Source of the DNA: Peptococcaceae bacterium
Lineage (GTDB): Bacteria; Bacillota; Desulfitobacteriia; Desulfitobacteriales; Syntrophobotulaceae
Direction of reading: 5' to 3'
Length of the DNA stretch: 54,046 bases
NCBI GenBank assembly: GCA_012839895.1
Contig: DUML01000058.1
Span: 1 to 54,046, forward strand
A model generated the notes under the pieces. The model had not been told where the DNA came from and did no database searches. It saw only the letters and a list, made by a program, of their open reading frames with translations. The stretch's first letter is position 1. Every line of letters starts with the position of its first letter. Shown one piece after another: positions 23,487-32,519 of the stretch. The position numbers were made by a program, and so were the translations under genes.

Positions 23487-24896
23487 TTAAGGAAGTATTA
23501 CCATTTCCTGAACCTGTTTTCCCGCGCTAAGGACATGAGCGGAGCAGGAAGAACAAACGTCAAATGCCCTTATTACCCGGCCAATTTCGACCGGCTCTTT
23601 TTCATTGGCTACCGGGGTTCCGATTAAAGCTTCTTCTACCGGCCCCCTTCTACCATGATTATCACGGGGGGAGAAATTCCAGGCAGTAGGAGTGATTACT
23701 TGGTAATGGGTAATGCGTCCTTTTTCGATCCTTAGCCAATGCCCTAAAGGACCGCGCATCGCGCCGGTTAAGCCAACCCCTTCTGCCTCTGGGGGGACTT
23801 CAAAAGGTGTGAAAACGGGTTTTCCCGGCTCAAGCTCATTTACCCAACTTTCCATGAGGAGACCGATTTTTTCCGCTTCCAAAGCCCGGGCTATAATCCT
23901 ATCCATAGTACCTGTCCCCCGCCGGTAATCGCCCCTGATCCAGAGCCTGGCCAAGGGTCCTCCTTCCATAGCCCATTTTCCATAGCGCGGCGCTTTTATC
24001 CAGGAATAAGCGCCCTTCTTTTTTATATCAGGAATAGTTTCGGCCTGTGAAGGTTGCTGAGGTTCCTCCGCATCAGCATACCAAGATTTACTTAGGTGTT
24101 CTTTGATCAGCGCTGTTCTCACCCTTTGCAGCCTTCCGTTAATAACAGCCCCCGCAGGAAAATGCTTTCTCCTGCCCCGCTCACCGGAGGGAAAAACTCC
24201 GAAATCCAACATATTGGGCTGTCTCGAACCTATTTCGTAATAGTCGGGATAAGCCTCAGCCAAAAGGTAGACATCAGGAACCATAATATTGCGGATAAAA
24301 TCATTAATTTTTTGCAGTTTAGCTTTAAAATTCATAATAATATCAGCGGACGGGGGCACTGTACTCCCTCCGGCCAAAATTCCGTGGGAGAAGGGGGCTT
24401 TACCGCCGAGCAGGGCTACCAGTTCATGAGCCAGCCTCCCTATCTCCACGGAAGCAAAAAAATGGTTTACCAAAGCTTCGTTTTCCTTTTTAGGCAAGCG
24501 TTTATCCACGGAGTAACTTGGAACAAACGGTGCAATCTTAGGACAAGTAATAAAATCCACCAGGGAAAACAAATAGAGATGCCTGATATGGTTTTGCAGG
24601 AAGTCCGCTCCCAAGATTAAGTTGCGCAGCAAACGGCCATTGCGGGGAGGTTCTATACCGGCGGCATTCTCTAAGGCCAGGGAAGCTGCCGTGGCATGGG
24701 CTGACGAACAGATTCCACAGATCCGCTGCGCCAGATAGCTGGCATCCCTGGGGTCCTTGCCCCGGAGTATTAGCTCAAATCCCCGGAAAAAAATTCCCTT
24801 GCAGCGGGCATCAACCACTTTTTTATTTTCTACTATTACCTCTACTGCACAGGAGTTGTTAGCCCTGGTAAAAGGTCCGATGATTATTTTCTTCAA
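23487..24896 (-). CDS. [NiFe] hydrogenase large (catalytic) subunit
   Basis: A 469-residue catalytic subunit that takes up or evolves H2. The N-terminal Ni-binding motif is RICGICSSAHATA (about residues 58-70), and the C-terminal one is DVCSSCSAHVLS, where maturation should cut after His. The last 15 or so residues (to VILP) are the removable tail. The usual DPC is DVC here. It is somewhat short for a group 1 enzyme. The operon order is small, large, cytochrome b, protease. The hyp assembly genes are not in the window. Confidence 0.93.
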   Translation of the reverse strand: MKKIIIGPFTRANNSCAVEVIVENKKVVDARCKGIFFRGFELILRGKDPRDASYLAQRICGICSSAHATAASLALENAAGIEPPRNGRLLRNLILGADFLQNHIRHLYLFSLVDFITCPKIAPFVPSYSVDKRLPKKENEALVNHFFASVEIGRLAHELVALLGGKAPFSHGILAGGSTVPPSADIIMNFKAKLQKINDFIRNIMVPDVYLLAEAYPDYYEIGSRQPNMLDFGVFPSGERGRRKHFPAGAVINGRLQRVRTALIKEHLSKSWYADAEEPQQPSQAETIPDIKKKGAYSWIKAPRYGKWAMEGGPLARLWIRGDYRRGTGTMDRIIARALEAEKIGLLMESWVNELEPGKPVFTPFEVPPEAEGVGLTGAMRGPLGHWLRIEKGRITHYQVITPTAWNFSPRDNHGRRGPVEEALIGTPVANEKEPVEIGRVIRAFDVCSSCSAHVLSAGKQVQEMVILP

Positions 24897-25009
24897 AATA
24901 TATCCCTCAAGTGTCTAAAACTAAAACTAATTCTAAATCGGAAACACCAACGCTAACTCTGTAACTACCAATTAGCCAGAAAGATATTTCCAAGGAGCGC
25001 TCAAAATAC

Positions 25010-25966
25010 CTATTTTCTTTTAGGTTTTGTACCAAAACCTTTCTGCCAGGTTTTGAACAGCCTGCCGTTTACAATACTACCCGCCAAATGAGCCCCGATA
25101 CCTAAAGCTGTGGCCGCAGCAGTGAGCATCCCAAAACGATTGGCACTAAGGCGGATACCAGGAAGCTTGACATCCGGCAGGTGGCTAAAAAACGGCATAT
25201 CCCCGTCGGGAAATTCCGGGCTGGTACAGCCAATACAAGGAGTATTGGCCTTTACCGGCCAACTGAGGTGTTCTCCGTTCCACTGCCGGTAAGGGCAATC
25301 CGCATAAGTGGTCGGCCCCTTACAACCCAGCTTATACATACACCAAGGCTCACCTGGTTTTTTAGCAAAGATGCTGTCGTCAAAATATTGGCGGCGTTGG
25401 CAAAGATTATGGATTGTTTCCCCATAGAAAAGCTTCGGCCGGTTATAATCATCCAGCTCGGGTTCCCCATAACGTACCAGGTGCATCAAAGTCCCCATCA
25501 TCCACTCAGGATTTATGGGGCAACCCGGTACATTAATGACCGGCTTGTCCAATACTTTGTGCACCGGCAGGGAGCGAGTTGGATTCGGGTCCGAGGAATA
25601 AGGTCCTCCGAAAGCCGCACAGGTGCCTGCCGCTATTACATACCGGGCTTTGGCTCCCAGCTCCTTCACAGCCTGGAGAGCCGTCCAAGGCTGGCCGTTT
25701 CTATAGCCGATTATGGAACACATCCCAGCAAAGAGGGTGGGAATAGTCCCTTCCACTATCAGGATATATTGACCTGACAGCTCGGTTAGAGCAGATTCAA
25801 AGATTTGGATAGACGTATTCCCTTCGGCCGCTCCAATAAGATAGTTATAACGAAAATCAACCAGTTCATTAATAAAGAACTGATAACCCGGATCATAAGC
25901 ATTAAGAAAAGATAGCGAATCACCGGCACAAGTATTGGTTCCCAGCCAAATAACCGGAGGCTTCAT
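25010..25966 (-). CDS. [NiFe] hydrogenase small (electron-transfer) subunit
   Basis: A 318-residue Fe-S subunit. Proximal-cluster ligands are expected in WLGTNTCAGDS, AAGTCAAFGG and INVPGCPINP; the first has Cys13 and then Asp16 where most have a second Cys. The medial and distal motifs are CQRRQYFDDSIFA, LGCKGPTTYADCPYRQWN and NTPCIGCTSPEFPDG. There is no Tat signal: the ATG at 25966, after GGAGGTGGG, leads straight into the flavodoxin-like domain. A hydrophobic stretch near the C-terminus (about residues 283-303) may be an anchor. The Asp resembles the 3Cys:1Asp cluster of actinobacterial-type (group 1h) enzymes. Confidence 0.92.
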   Translation of the reverse strand: MKPPVIWLGTNTCAGDSLSFLNAYDPGYQFFINELVDFRYNYLIGAAEGNTSIQIFESALTELSGQYILIVEGTIPTLFAGMCSIIGYRNGQPWTALQAVKELGAKARYVIAAGTCAAFGGPYSSDPNPTRSLPVHKVLDKPVINVPGCPINPEWMMGTLMHLVRYGEPELDDYNRPKLFYGETIHNLCQRRQYFDDSIFAKKPGEPWCMYKLGCKGPTTYADCPYRQWNGEHLSWPVKANTPCIGCTSPEFPDGDMPFFSHLPDVKLPGIRLSANRFGMLTAAATALGIGAHLAGSIVNGRLFKTWQKGFGTKPKRK

Positions 25967-26039
25967 CTTTCCCACCTCCATCCAATATTGTATCCTTTTC
26001 CTGGGATACTATGCAGGGAATGGGAAGAAGAAGAAATTT

Positions 26040-28073
26040 TTACCGTCCGGCTGATTGGCTCGCCTTTCTCCTTCGTTTCAAGCGAGCATTAATCTTCACT
26101 GTGCCAAAAATCAGTAAAGCTATAAGCCCGCTTCCGGCCCCATAGACACCTAAAGCAATTTTGTTCGGGTTTTGCAGCAGGGCAGAAAGACTGGTATCAT
26201 TGTCCACAACTTTGCGCCCCTGGGTCCGGCTATAATACTCAGGGATTTGAGAAACACCATTTGTTTTAGAAAATGATTGCAGGTATTCAGCCAAAGCCTG
26301 CCATTCTTTAACTTCCTGCCGAGTGCCGCTCCTAAGATCCCTGACAATTTGAGCTTCGAAATCGGTAATGGGAGTGCCGTCCTTTGTCTTTGGGACAATA
26401 GACAGTAAGCCAAAAGATTTGTCCCCAACTATTGAAAGCATCTGAGCTGAATACAAGTTGGCTATGACCCGGTATAATTGATTATCCACAATTTCTTCCC
26501 GGGACCCGTCCGGCTTCACCAGGTAAGCATCAGTAACCTTATTAAAAATGAGCCTGTTAGGGTTAAAAGTAAAATTAAGACCGGACAGAAATAGTTGGGC
26601 ATCTTTCATCAGCGGTGAAACCGAAGCATCCACCTCGCAAACAGTCTTGAGCTCTTCCCCGGTGAGATAAACGGAAATCAAAGGATAACCCGGAATCCGA
26701 TCCGGACCTATACCCAGGGAACAAACATTGAAGGCATCGGCGGTCGTTATCTCTCCCTGATAAAAAGATTCTCTGATAGTTCCAACCGGCACAATGGCAA
26801 CAGCTACCGGCTCATAAGCGTCACCTTCGGCTTGCTGCACAGCGTAGATATAAGCATCACTTATCAGGTTACCGAGTGGGTCCTCCTCATGTTTATCTCT
26901 AATTTCTGCTTGGGTCAAAAAATTAAAAGGCGCTACAGCCAAAACCTGGTCAAACTTTAGCTGAAAATTATCAAAATATTTTTCTTGAACCAGCTCTTGG
27001 TAGGCGGAAATTAATGAGTCTATTTGAGGGTCGCTCTCCAACCGCCCGTCAATTGTTTCTAAGCGGTAGCTGTCCAGTTGCCAACCTCCGTTACTACCGG
27101 CTGCAGGGTTTCCGCCATCTTGACCCTGAGCAGAAGGCTTGGCCCGGGAAATGTTTATAACCCCTAAGTAGCGGCAGCTGTCTTGAGTTGAACCGATAAT
27201 AGTCCTGCCGATGAGGATTGGCTCAGCTAACTTGGTATGGGTATGACCGCTAATAATTACATTAATTTCCGGCACTTCCCTGGCCAGAAGCTCATCCTCG
27301 GAATCTGCGGGATTATCCGCCGTACCGGAATGGGAAAGGCAAATAATTAAATCTACTTTTTCTTCCTCCCGGAGAATCTTAACAATGCGTTTAGCGCTTT
27401 CAACCGGCTCCGCAAACTCCACTTCCGCCATGGGGGCTTTAGCCGCGGCATCTTTCCCCATCAGCCCAAAGATTCCGATCCGTACTCCGCTGCGCTCAAT
27501 TATAGTATATTCTTTAACACCATACTCCGCATAAGCGTTTTGCAGTTCTTGCAGGCTGGGAGTCAAATTCCCCTCTTGGTCCACAGGGAAAATAACATTG
27601 GCCTGCACTATATCAGGCAGTCTGTCGCCGCTTTCCTTGGCCGCCTTAAGGCTGGCGGCCAAACCTAAAGGCCTGTAGTCATATTCGTGGTTGCCAAAAG
27701 TGATGGCATCATAACCCATTGCTCCCATAATTCTCAGCTGGGGCGCATCACTGGCAAAAACGGTCTGAAATGGTGTCCCCATAGAAAAATCCCCGGCATC
27801 CACTAACACTACATTAGGGTTCTTTGCTTTTTCCCGGAGAATGGCAGTTTGCAGCCTGGCATACCCTCCGGAATTAAATATTTCCCCATTACGTTTATCT
27901 TTGACGGGCAGCAAATGGTCATGCAAATCATGGGTGAAAAGAATGGTTATTTTTTCTTCATCCTCCGCTGCCAATAACCCAGGGCTACTAAAGTTGATGC
28001 TTAGGGGAAGCAAGATAATCAGGACAAGCAAGCACAGTTTAAGCCGCTTTAAAATTGCTTTTTTTCCCGGCAT
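26040..28073 (-). CDS. Secreted 5'-nucleotidase / 2',3'-cyclic phosphodiesterase family protein
   Basis: A 677-residue surface enzyme likely to release phosphate or nucleosides from external nucleotides. A signal sequence (about residues 1-35) is followed by a calcineurin-like metallophosphoesterase domain with FTHDLHDHLLP, DAGDFSMGTP, FGNHEYDYRP, CLSHSG and ISGHTHTKL as metal ligands, then the 5'-nucleotidase C-terminal domain (about residues 375-575, with VPVGTIRESFYQGEITTADA for substrate binding). A C-terminal membrane helix and an Arg/Lys-rich end (RLKRRRK) would hold it in the membrane. The ATG follows AGAGAGGT. It is monocistronic. Confidence 0.9.
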   Translation of the reverse strand: MPGKKAILKRLKLCLLVLIILLPLSINFSSPGLLAAEDEEKITILFTHDLHDHLLPVKDKRNGEIFNSGGYARLQTAILREKAKNPNVVLVDAGDFSMGTPFQTVFASDAPQLRIMGAMGYDAITFGNHEYDYRPLGLAASLKAAKESGDRLPDIVQANVIFPVDQEGNLTPSLQELQNAYAEYGVKEYTIIERSGVRIGIFGLMGKDAAAKAPMAEVEFAEPVESAKRIVKILREEEKVDLIICLSHSGTADNPADSEDELLAREVPEINVIISGHTHTKLAEPILIGRTIIGSTQDSCRYLGVINISRAKPSAQGQDGGNPAAGSNGGWQLDSYRLETIDGRLESDPQIDSLISAYQELVQEKYFDNFQLKFDQVLAVAPFNFLTQAEIRDKHEEDPLGNLISDAYIYAVQQAEGDAYEPVAVAIVPVGTIRESFYQGEITTADAFNVCSLGIGPDRIPGYPLISVYLTGEELKTVCEVDASVSPLMKDAQLFLSGLNFTFNPNRLIFNKVTDAYLVKPDGSREEIVDNQLYRVIANLYSAQMLSIVGDKSFGLLSIVPKTKDGTPITDFEAQIVRDLRSGTRQEVKEWQALAEYLQSFSKTNGVSQIPEYYSRTQGRKVVDNDTSLSALLQNPNKIALGVYGAGSGLIALLIFGTVKINARLKRRRKASQSAGR

Positions 28074-28113
28074 ACCAACAACCTCTCTTTAAATATTCAA
28101 AGGAGTATTCTCA

Positions 28114-28137
28114 GGAGGAAGTATCTCCTCCCTTTTT
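28114..28137 (+). terminator. Small hairpin with T-run in the divergent promoter region
   Basis: GGAGGA (28114-28119) pairs with TCCTCC (28126-28131), followed by CTTTTT. With no plus-strand gene upstream its role is unclear; it may be chance. Confidence 0.3.
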
Positions 28138-28310
28138 ACATTTTTATTATAAAGTCCTTGCAAAGCTTTTTGAACTAATTACCATACTAAAAATGCCAAT
28201 CCTGGCTAATTCTTGCGCCCTCCGGAACACAACCCGCTAAAAGAAAGAATGATGTTATTGTTGAGCAGAAAAGTATTAAAATTTTAAAATAAATCTTAAA
28301 AATTATTTTT

Positions 28311-28340
28311 AATTCCTGCCAGATAAAGGCAGGAATTTTT
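28311..28340 (+). terminator. Terminator-like hairpin just before the PH-like/zinc-ribbon cassette
   Basis: AATTCCTGCC (28311-28320) pairs exactly with GGCAGGAATT (28328-28337), followed by TTT. It lies 48 bp before the start of the next gene, and the gene upstream reads away from it. It therefore looks like an attenuator in the leader of the cassette. Confidence 0.65.
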
Positions 28341-28387
28341 CTTTGATTCTTGAAATATACATGCAACGAAGGTTAGGAGGTGAGTTT

Positions 28388-29767
28388 TTGGATAACCGGC
28401 AACAAGTTATGGAAATACCCCTGGTTTTCTCCTTAAACCCGGCCGCCGAACAGACTGTACTAGGGACAGCCCGGCTCACCACCGAAGATTTGTCCCTTAG
28501 TGGTCAAGGCCTTTCCTTAAACTTTAAACTTAGGGATATTTTGAAGGTTGAGGCTGCAGACTACCAAATTCAACTTTCCTTAATTAGCGGAGAGGAGCTT
28601 AAATTGGCACAACTTGGCTTCAAATACGAGGATTTCGTGGACAGCCTCTATTATTGGAGGCAAGAAGTACTCCTTCAAGACATGCTGATGCAGGAAAAAT
28701 TCCTCAAACCGGATATTAATGCTTGCTATGAACTTTCAGGCCCTTTAGCTGCTGAGGACTTCCCAAAGAGCAGAAAAGGCCGGATTCGCCTTTTTGAGAC
28801 GGCGTTGGTTCTCCTTCCCGAGCAGGCCGACCCTCTTCGATTTCCTTATTCTTTAATTAGTGTACAGGAAGAAGATTATTCCATAATCCTGGAAACTGAT
28901 TACCAAGAAGTTCTGAAGCTATCTATGCTGGGAGCAAAGCGGGACTTCCTGCTGCGGGAATTAGAAGCTGCCAGGGAGAGATTGACGGCTGAAACCTTTT
29001 TTCTCCTGGAAGAAGTAATCCCCGGTACCGACAGCGCCCTTTTAGCCCAAGCAGCCAAATTGTTTAAAGAAGGCCAGGCTGTCAGCAAACAAAAACTTGA
29101 CGCTCTTCACCCTTCCCTGTGGGCACAGTTGGAAAACAAAATTCTTAACTCACCCCTTAAAGAAGAGTTCTTATTCTTAAAGAGCATTTCCCAGGAAAAC
29201 CATATCTCCATTGGAGTTAAAAAAGGCTTAATGGGAGACCTGACCGGAGTTTATTTATGGGCTCTTTTCCCAATCTTCAGCACCGATCCTCAAAAACCGG
29301 GCAACGGGGTTATCATGGAGACCCTTGCTACCACCGGGGAGAAAAAGATGGCCACTTATGTTTTCCGCCTTTTAAGCAGGAACGAGTATCCAAAATGTTC
29401 AGCCGAGGTCCTGGCCAAAGCCGCAAGTGATTTCACAACAAAATTCAACCGCTGTATGACAGCAATCAATTTCCGAAGGGAGCCCATATATCTGACGGAT
29501 GCCCAGCTTAAAACGACTGCCTACAGCAAATACCTCTATTCCTTGGCAAAACTCCCCCTGTTAAGGGAACTGCGTAGTATTTACCTGGGAAGGATTATTC
29601 ATTCCACCTTTGACTCTTGGCAAAACAGTGTTCAGGATATCCTGACATTTAACGTCAGCACCTTGGACGATACGCAGAGATGGTCAAAAGAAAAAGAAGC
29701 CGATTTGGAAGAAGCCGGAGCGGAAGAAACCTGGTTGGAAGAAACCGCTCTGGAAGAAGAAGGATAA
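28388..29767 (+). CDS. Unknown protein with two PH-like repeats, first gene of a zinc-ribbon cassette
   Basis: A 459-residue soluble protein of no recognised family. The first 190 residues seem to hold two related beta-rich units of about 70 residues, comparable to PH or GRAM domains. Their matching ends read YQIQLSLISGEELKLAQLGF and YSIILETDYQEVLKLSMLG. A mixed helical part follows and the last 30 residues are very rich in Glu. The TTG at 28388 follows TTAGGAGGTGAG; the earlier ATG at 28343 lies before that site. It is followed at 28 nt by a zinc-ribbon gene and then a second one, all on one strand and ending at one terminator. Confidence 0.75.
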   Translation: MDNRQQVMEIPLVFSLNPAAEQTVLGTARLTTEDLSLSGQGLSLNFKLRDILKVEAADYQIQLSLISGEELKLAQLGFKYEDFVDSLYYWRQEVLLQDMLMQEKFLKPDINACYELSGPLAAEDFPKSRKGRIRLFETALVLLPEQADPLRFPYSLISVQEEDYSIILETDYQEVLKLSMLGAKRDFLLRELEAARERLTAETFFLLEEVIPGTDSALLAQAAKLFKEGQAVSKQKLDALHPSLWAQLENKILNSPLKEEFLFLKSISQENHISIGVKKGLMGDLTGVYLWALFPIFSTDPQKPGNGVIMETLATTGEKKMATYVFRLLSRNEYPKCSAEVLAKAASDFTTKFNRCMTAINFRREPIYLTDAQLKTTAYSKYLYSLAKLPLLRELRSIYLGRIIHSTFDSWQNSVQDILTFNVSTLDDTQRWSKEKEADLEEAGAEETWLEETALEEEG

Positions 29768-29795
29768 GAAAAAGGATAAGAAAGGAGGAAAAGAT

Positions 29796-30125
29796 TTGCC
29801 CGGATATAAGCATCCTTGCCGCTATTGCGACCAATTCATACCTCCGGACTCCAAGACCTGCCCTTACTGCGGGCGCGCCAACCCCTTAGGACCGTTGCGC
29901 TGCCCCAAATGCCAGAACCCAATTATCTTAGGGGCCAAAAATTGCAGCAACTGCGGGTTATCCCTTCAGGTAAAATGTCCTAAATGCCAAAAAATCACTT
30001 TCTTTGGAGATTACTGTGAGCATTGTGATTTCCGGCTGGTAGTAGTCTGCCCCAACAAAAAATGCTCGCTGGAACAACCGCCCCTTAGCGAGTATTGTGT
30101 AAAATGTAAAACGAAATTATTTTAA
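29796..30125 (+). CDS. Multi-zinc-ribbon protein
   Basis: A 109-residue protein built almost wholly from CxxC knuckles: CRYCDQFI, CPYCGRAN, CPKCQNPI, CSNCGLSL, CPKCQKIT, CEHCDFRL, a CPNKKC variant and CVKCKTKL. These make about four zinc ribbons of the double-zinc-ribbon (DZANK-like) class, often used for protein or nucleic acid contacts. The TTG start follows AAAGGAGG. It is the second gene of the cassette, and it likely works with its neighbours, but no activity can be assigned. Confidence 0.8.
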   Translation: MPGYKHPCRYCDQFIPPDSKTCPYCGRANPLGPLRCPKCQNPIILGAKNCSNCGLSLQVKCPKCQKITFFGDYCEHCDFRLVVVCPNKKCSLEQPPLSEYCVKCKTKLF

Positions 30126-30186
30126 CTGGTAATTGATCTTGAAAATATTATTTTGCATTTTGTTGTTGGAAAGGTAGGTTTTAAAA

Positions 30187-30846
30187 ATGGCTTTACAACC
30201 CTTTACCGATAATTATGAAGATAACAGCACCGAAGCCGGTTTTCAGTTTACTTTCTATTGCGACATTTGCCGAGAGGGTTATAAGACCAAATTCATCGAA
30301 TCATCTACATACAAGAAAGGCCGTTTTTTACGGGGAATCAGCGGGGCATTTGGTGCCGCTTCCTCCATGCTGGGAGGCTTAGGCCGGGGTCTGGAGAGAG
30401 GCGCCGATATCTTAAGCGAAAGATTCCATGGCATGTCTCCCGATTGGCAAAGAGAACATGACCAGGCTTTTGAGCTGGCTCAAAATGAAGCCAAAGGCCA
30501 CTTCCACCGCTGCCCCCGTTGCCGGAAGTGGGTCTGTGAAAACGACTGGAATGAGCAAGACGGCTTATGTGTAGAGTGTGCCCCAAGGCAGAACGTGGAG
30601 ATCGCCGCAGCCCGAGCCAAAAGAATAACAGAGGAAATCGAAGAAGCAGCTTCTCAATCCAAACTTTTCACCGGCAAAATTGAAAGCAAGCAGACTATCT
30701 GCCCCCGCTGCGGCAAACCTTCAGGCGAAGGCAAATTCTGCAACAACTGCGGAGCCTCTTTGAAGCTAAATGTCTGCCCCCGCTGTGGTGCGGAAAACTC
30801 AGCCCAATCCCGTTTCTGCGGAGAATGCGGCAACCGGCTTCAGTAA
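30187..30846 (+). CDS. Zinc-ribbon protein with glycine-rich amphipathic middle
   Basis: A 219-residue protein. CDICREGY near residue 20 and CPRCRKWVCENDW with CVEC near residues 103-128 form an N-terminal metal site. Between them lies a Gly-rich stretch (GISGAFGAASSMLGGLGRGL) that could touch a membrane. The C-terminus is a double zinc ribbon (CPRCGKPSGEGKFCNNCG and CPRCGAENSAQSRFCGECG). The ATG follows AAAGGTAGG. Third gene of the cassette, 61 nt after the second, followed by a terminator. The protein is similar in build to zinc-ribbon proteins found beside shell- or membrane-associated domains, but no function is known. Confidence 0.78.
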   Translation: MALQPFTDNYEDNSTEAGFQFTFYCDICREGYKTKFIESSTYKKGRFLRGISGAFGAASSMLGGLGRGLERGADILSERFHGMSPDWQREHDQAFELAQNEAKGHFHRCPRCRKWVCENDWNEQDGLCVECAPRQNVEIAAARAKRITEEIEEAASQSKLFTGKIESKQTICPRCGKPSGEGKFCNNCGASLKLNVCPRCGAENSAQSRFCGECGNRLQ

Positions 30847-30874
30847 CGCCACCTGCTGCTTAGCAGACGACAAA

Positions 30875-30908
30875 GCCCCGTCCTTATAGCTTATATAAAG
30901 GGCGGGGC
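30875..30908 (+). terminator. Terminator of the PH-like/zinc-ribbon cassette
   Basis: GCCCCGTCC (30875-30883) pairs with GGGCGGGGC (30900-30908) with one mismatch; the following T-run is short. A small stem, CTGCT/AGCAG, precedes it. Confidence 0.65.
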
Positions 30909-31012
30909 ATTTACATTTAGCTGACTTGTTTAACTATTACATGTTTATTTATTAACTGTATGTAATTATCTTTTACAACATCGATTTAACAAGTTTGTCA
31001 ACTGGGTTTTAG

Positions 31013-31201
31013 ATCCTTCGGGCTGCGCCCTCAGGATGACAATTCAACCTGTCACCCTGAGTGTAAGCGAAGGGTCTTAAGTAAGAAAATCCTTCGGGCT
31101 GCGCCCTCAGGATGACAATTCAACCTGTCACCCTGAGTGTAAGCGAAGGGTCTTAAGTAAGAAAATCCTTCGGGCTGCGCCCTCGGGATGACAGGATGAG
31201 A
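31013..31201. repeat. 76-bp tandem array of the 'CHSERSEES'-type repeat
   Basis: Units begin at 31013, 31089 and 31165, exactly 76 bp apart. The first two are identical over their length and the third is cut short after CCCTCGGGATGACAG. Each full unit holds two inverted halves (ATCCTTCGGGCTGCGCCCTC and a CCTGAGTGTAAGCGAAGGGT counterpart), so each can fold into a hairpin. The array lies between the zinc-ribbon cassette and the convergent chemoreceptor gene; apart from it the stretch 30909-31280 holds no gene. Confidence 0.92.
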
Positions 31202-31280
31202 AAGGCTTAATCCCAACAGGGCGACAATGACCTGCTCCATCAGGTGATAGGATGACAAAGCCTTAAAAAGAAACAATGGC

Positions 31281-32351
31281 TTATACCATTGTCGTAATCT
31301 TTTCTCCAAGAGTGCGCAGGCTTTCCAGCTTCTCCGCCAGCACTTGCGTCGCCTTGGCCTGTTCTTGGCAAATAATGTTGCTTTGGTCAACGTTTTTCTG
31401 GACTTGGAGGACTGAATCCTCAAACTTTTTCAGCATTTCACCAATATTTTTAGCGGATTTATTTGTCTCATCGGCTAACTTGCGCACTTCCTCAGCTACA
31501 ACTGAAAAACCGCGGCCATGTTCTCCTGCCCGAGCAGCTTCAATGGCGGCGTTTAATCCCAACAAATTAGTCTGTTGGGCTACCTGGCGGATAACATCCA
31601 ATATCTCGGAAATCCCTTTCACCTCTTGCGAAGTTTTATCAGCAATATTGGATGACTCTTGGCTGAAAGCAGCGAGTTCTTCGGAGGAAGCTGCCAATTC
31701 CTCTACGGAAGAAGCGGATTGCTCCAGTTCTGAATAGAGCTCGGCTAAAACCTGTTCCAAGCGGCGTGTTTTTTCTCTCTCCTGCATCCGTTCCCTCTCC
31801 TGAGCCTGGACAATTTTCAGGGCCTCGTTAATGGCTCGCTTCATGGATAATATTCCAGAATCTAAAACTTCTACTTTATAACCAAGTTCTTTAGCCTCAC
31901 TGACGCCTGCTTTGTCGCCTACCACGCCTTCTACACCCAGTTGCTCTAATTGTTTAATTATTCCCGGCACTTCTGTAATCTTACTCCAAGGGCGAACAAA
32001 AACAGTTAAATCGCCTAGCTTAAAGTCTTTATCCCTCATTCCCATAAAACCTTCATTTGCCACTACCCCAATTTTTTTTGCACCGGTTACTGCCATATTT
32101 CCAATTTCTTCCAATAACTCTTCGCTAGTCATGGTTACGGCTACAACCGGTTTATCCGTGTGCTGCTTGAGAGAATTAACCATTAAGCCCCTACTAATCA
32201 TAACTTCTACCTGGGGATTAGCTTGAACCAACTCAGCAGCGCGTTCTGAACCAGCCACTACAATGGGAAATGATAAATTAAGCTCGCGCATAGCCTGTTC
32301 GGCTACCTTAGCCATATCTTCTGTTAACGCTGCAAAAAGAATCTTCTCCAT
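31281..32351 (-). CDS. Cytosolic methyl-accepting chemotaxis-type receptor with a PrpR_N-like sensor
   Basis: A 356-residue protein without membrane helices. Residues 1 to about 190 resemble the sensor of PrpR-type regulators ([20 protein letters not shown], then [19 protein letters not shown]), a periplasmic-binding-protein-like fold that senses small organic acids. A charged coiled-coil linker follows, then a chemoreceptor signalling tip ([35 protein letters not shown]). HAMP and classical methylation helices are short or absent. The ATG follows TTAGGAGGT. It is monocistronic, and no che genes are nearby. The PrpR_N call is by pattern recognition. Confidence 0.82.
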   Translation of the reverse strand: MEKILFAALTEDMAKVAEQAMRELNLSFPIVVAGSERAAELVQANPQVEVMISRGLMVNSLKQHTDKPVVAVTMTSEELLEEIGNMAVTGAKKIGVVANEGFMGMRDKDFKLGDLTVFVRPWSKITEVPGIIKQLEQLGVEGVVGDKAGVSEAKELGYKVEVLDSGILSMKRAINEALKIVQAQERERMQEREKTRRLEQVLAELYSELEQSASSVEELAASSEELAAFSQESSNIADKTSQEVKGISEILDVIRQVAQQTNLLGLNAAIEAARAGEHGRGFSVVAEEVRKLADETNKSAKNIGEMLKKFEDSVLQVQKNVDQSNIICQEQAKATQVLAEKLESLRTLGEKITTMV

Positions 32352-32519
32352 TTTTTAGTACCTCCTAAAATGTAAAATCCTTTGTTCGTTATAACCCAAT
32401 TATTTCTAGCGCAAATTATTATTCTCCTATGTTTCTTCAATTTTCGTTTTTTTCCTTCAATTCCCTCAAAAAATGGGACTTTTGTACTACTCCCCTTTCT
32501 CCCCGAAACTTCGAAAGGC

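Noticed and set aside
31013-31201. CRISPR-like array
   Set aside because: Units of 76 bp repeat in full with no variable spacers, and the motif belongs to a dispersed repeat.
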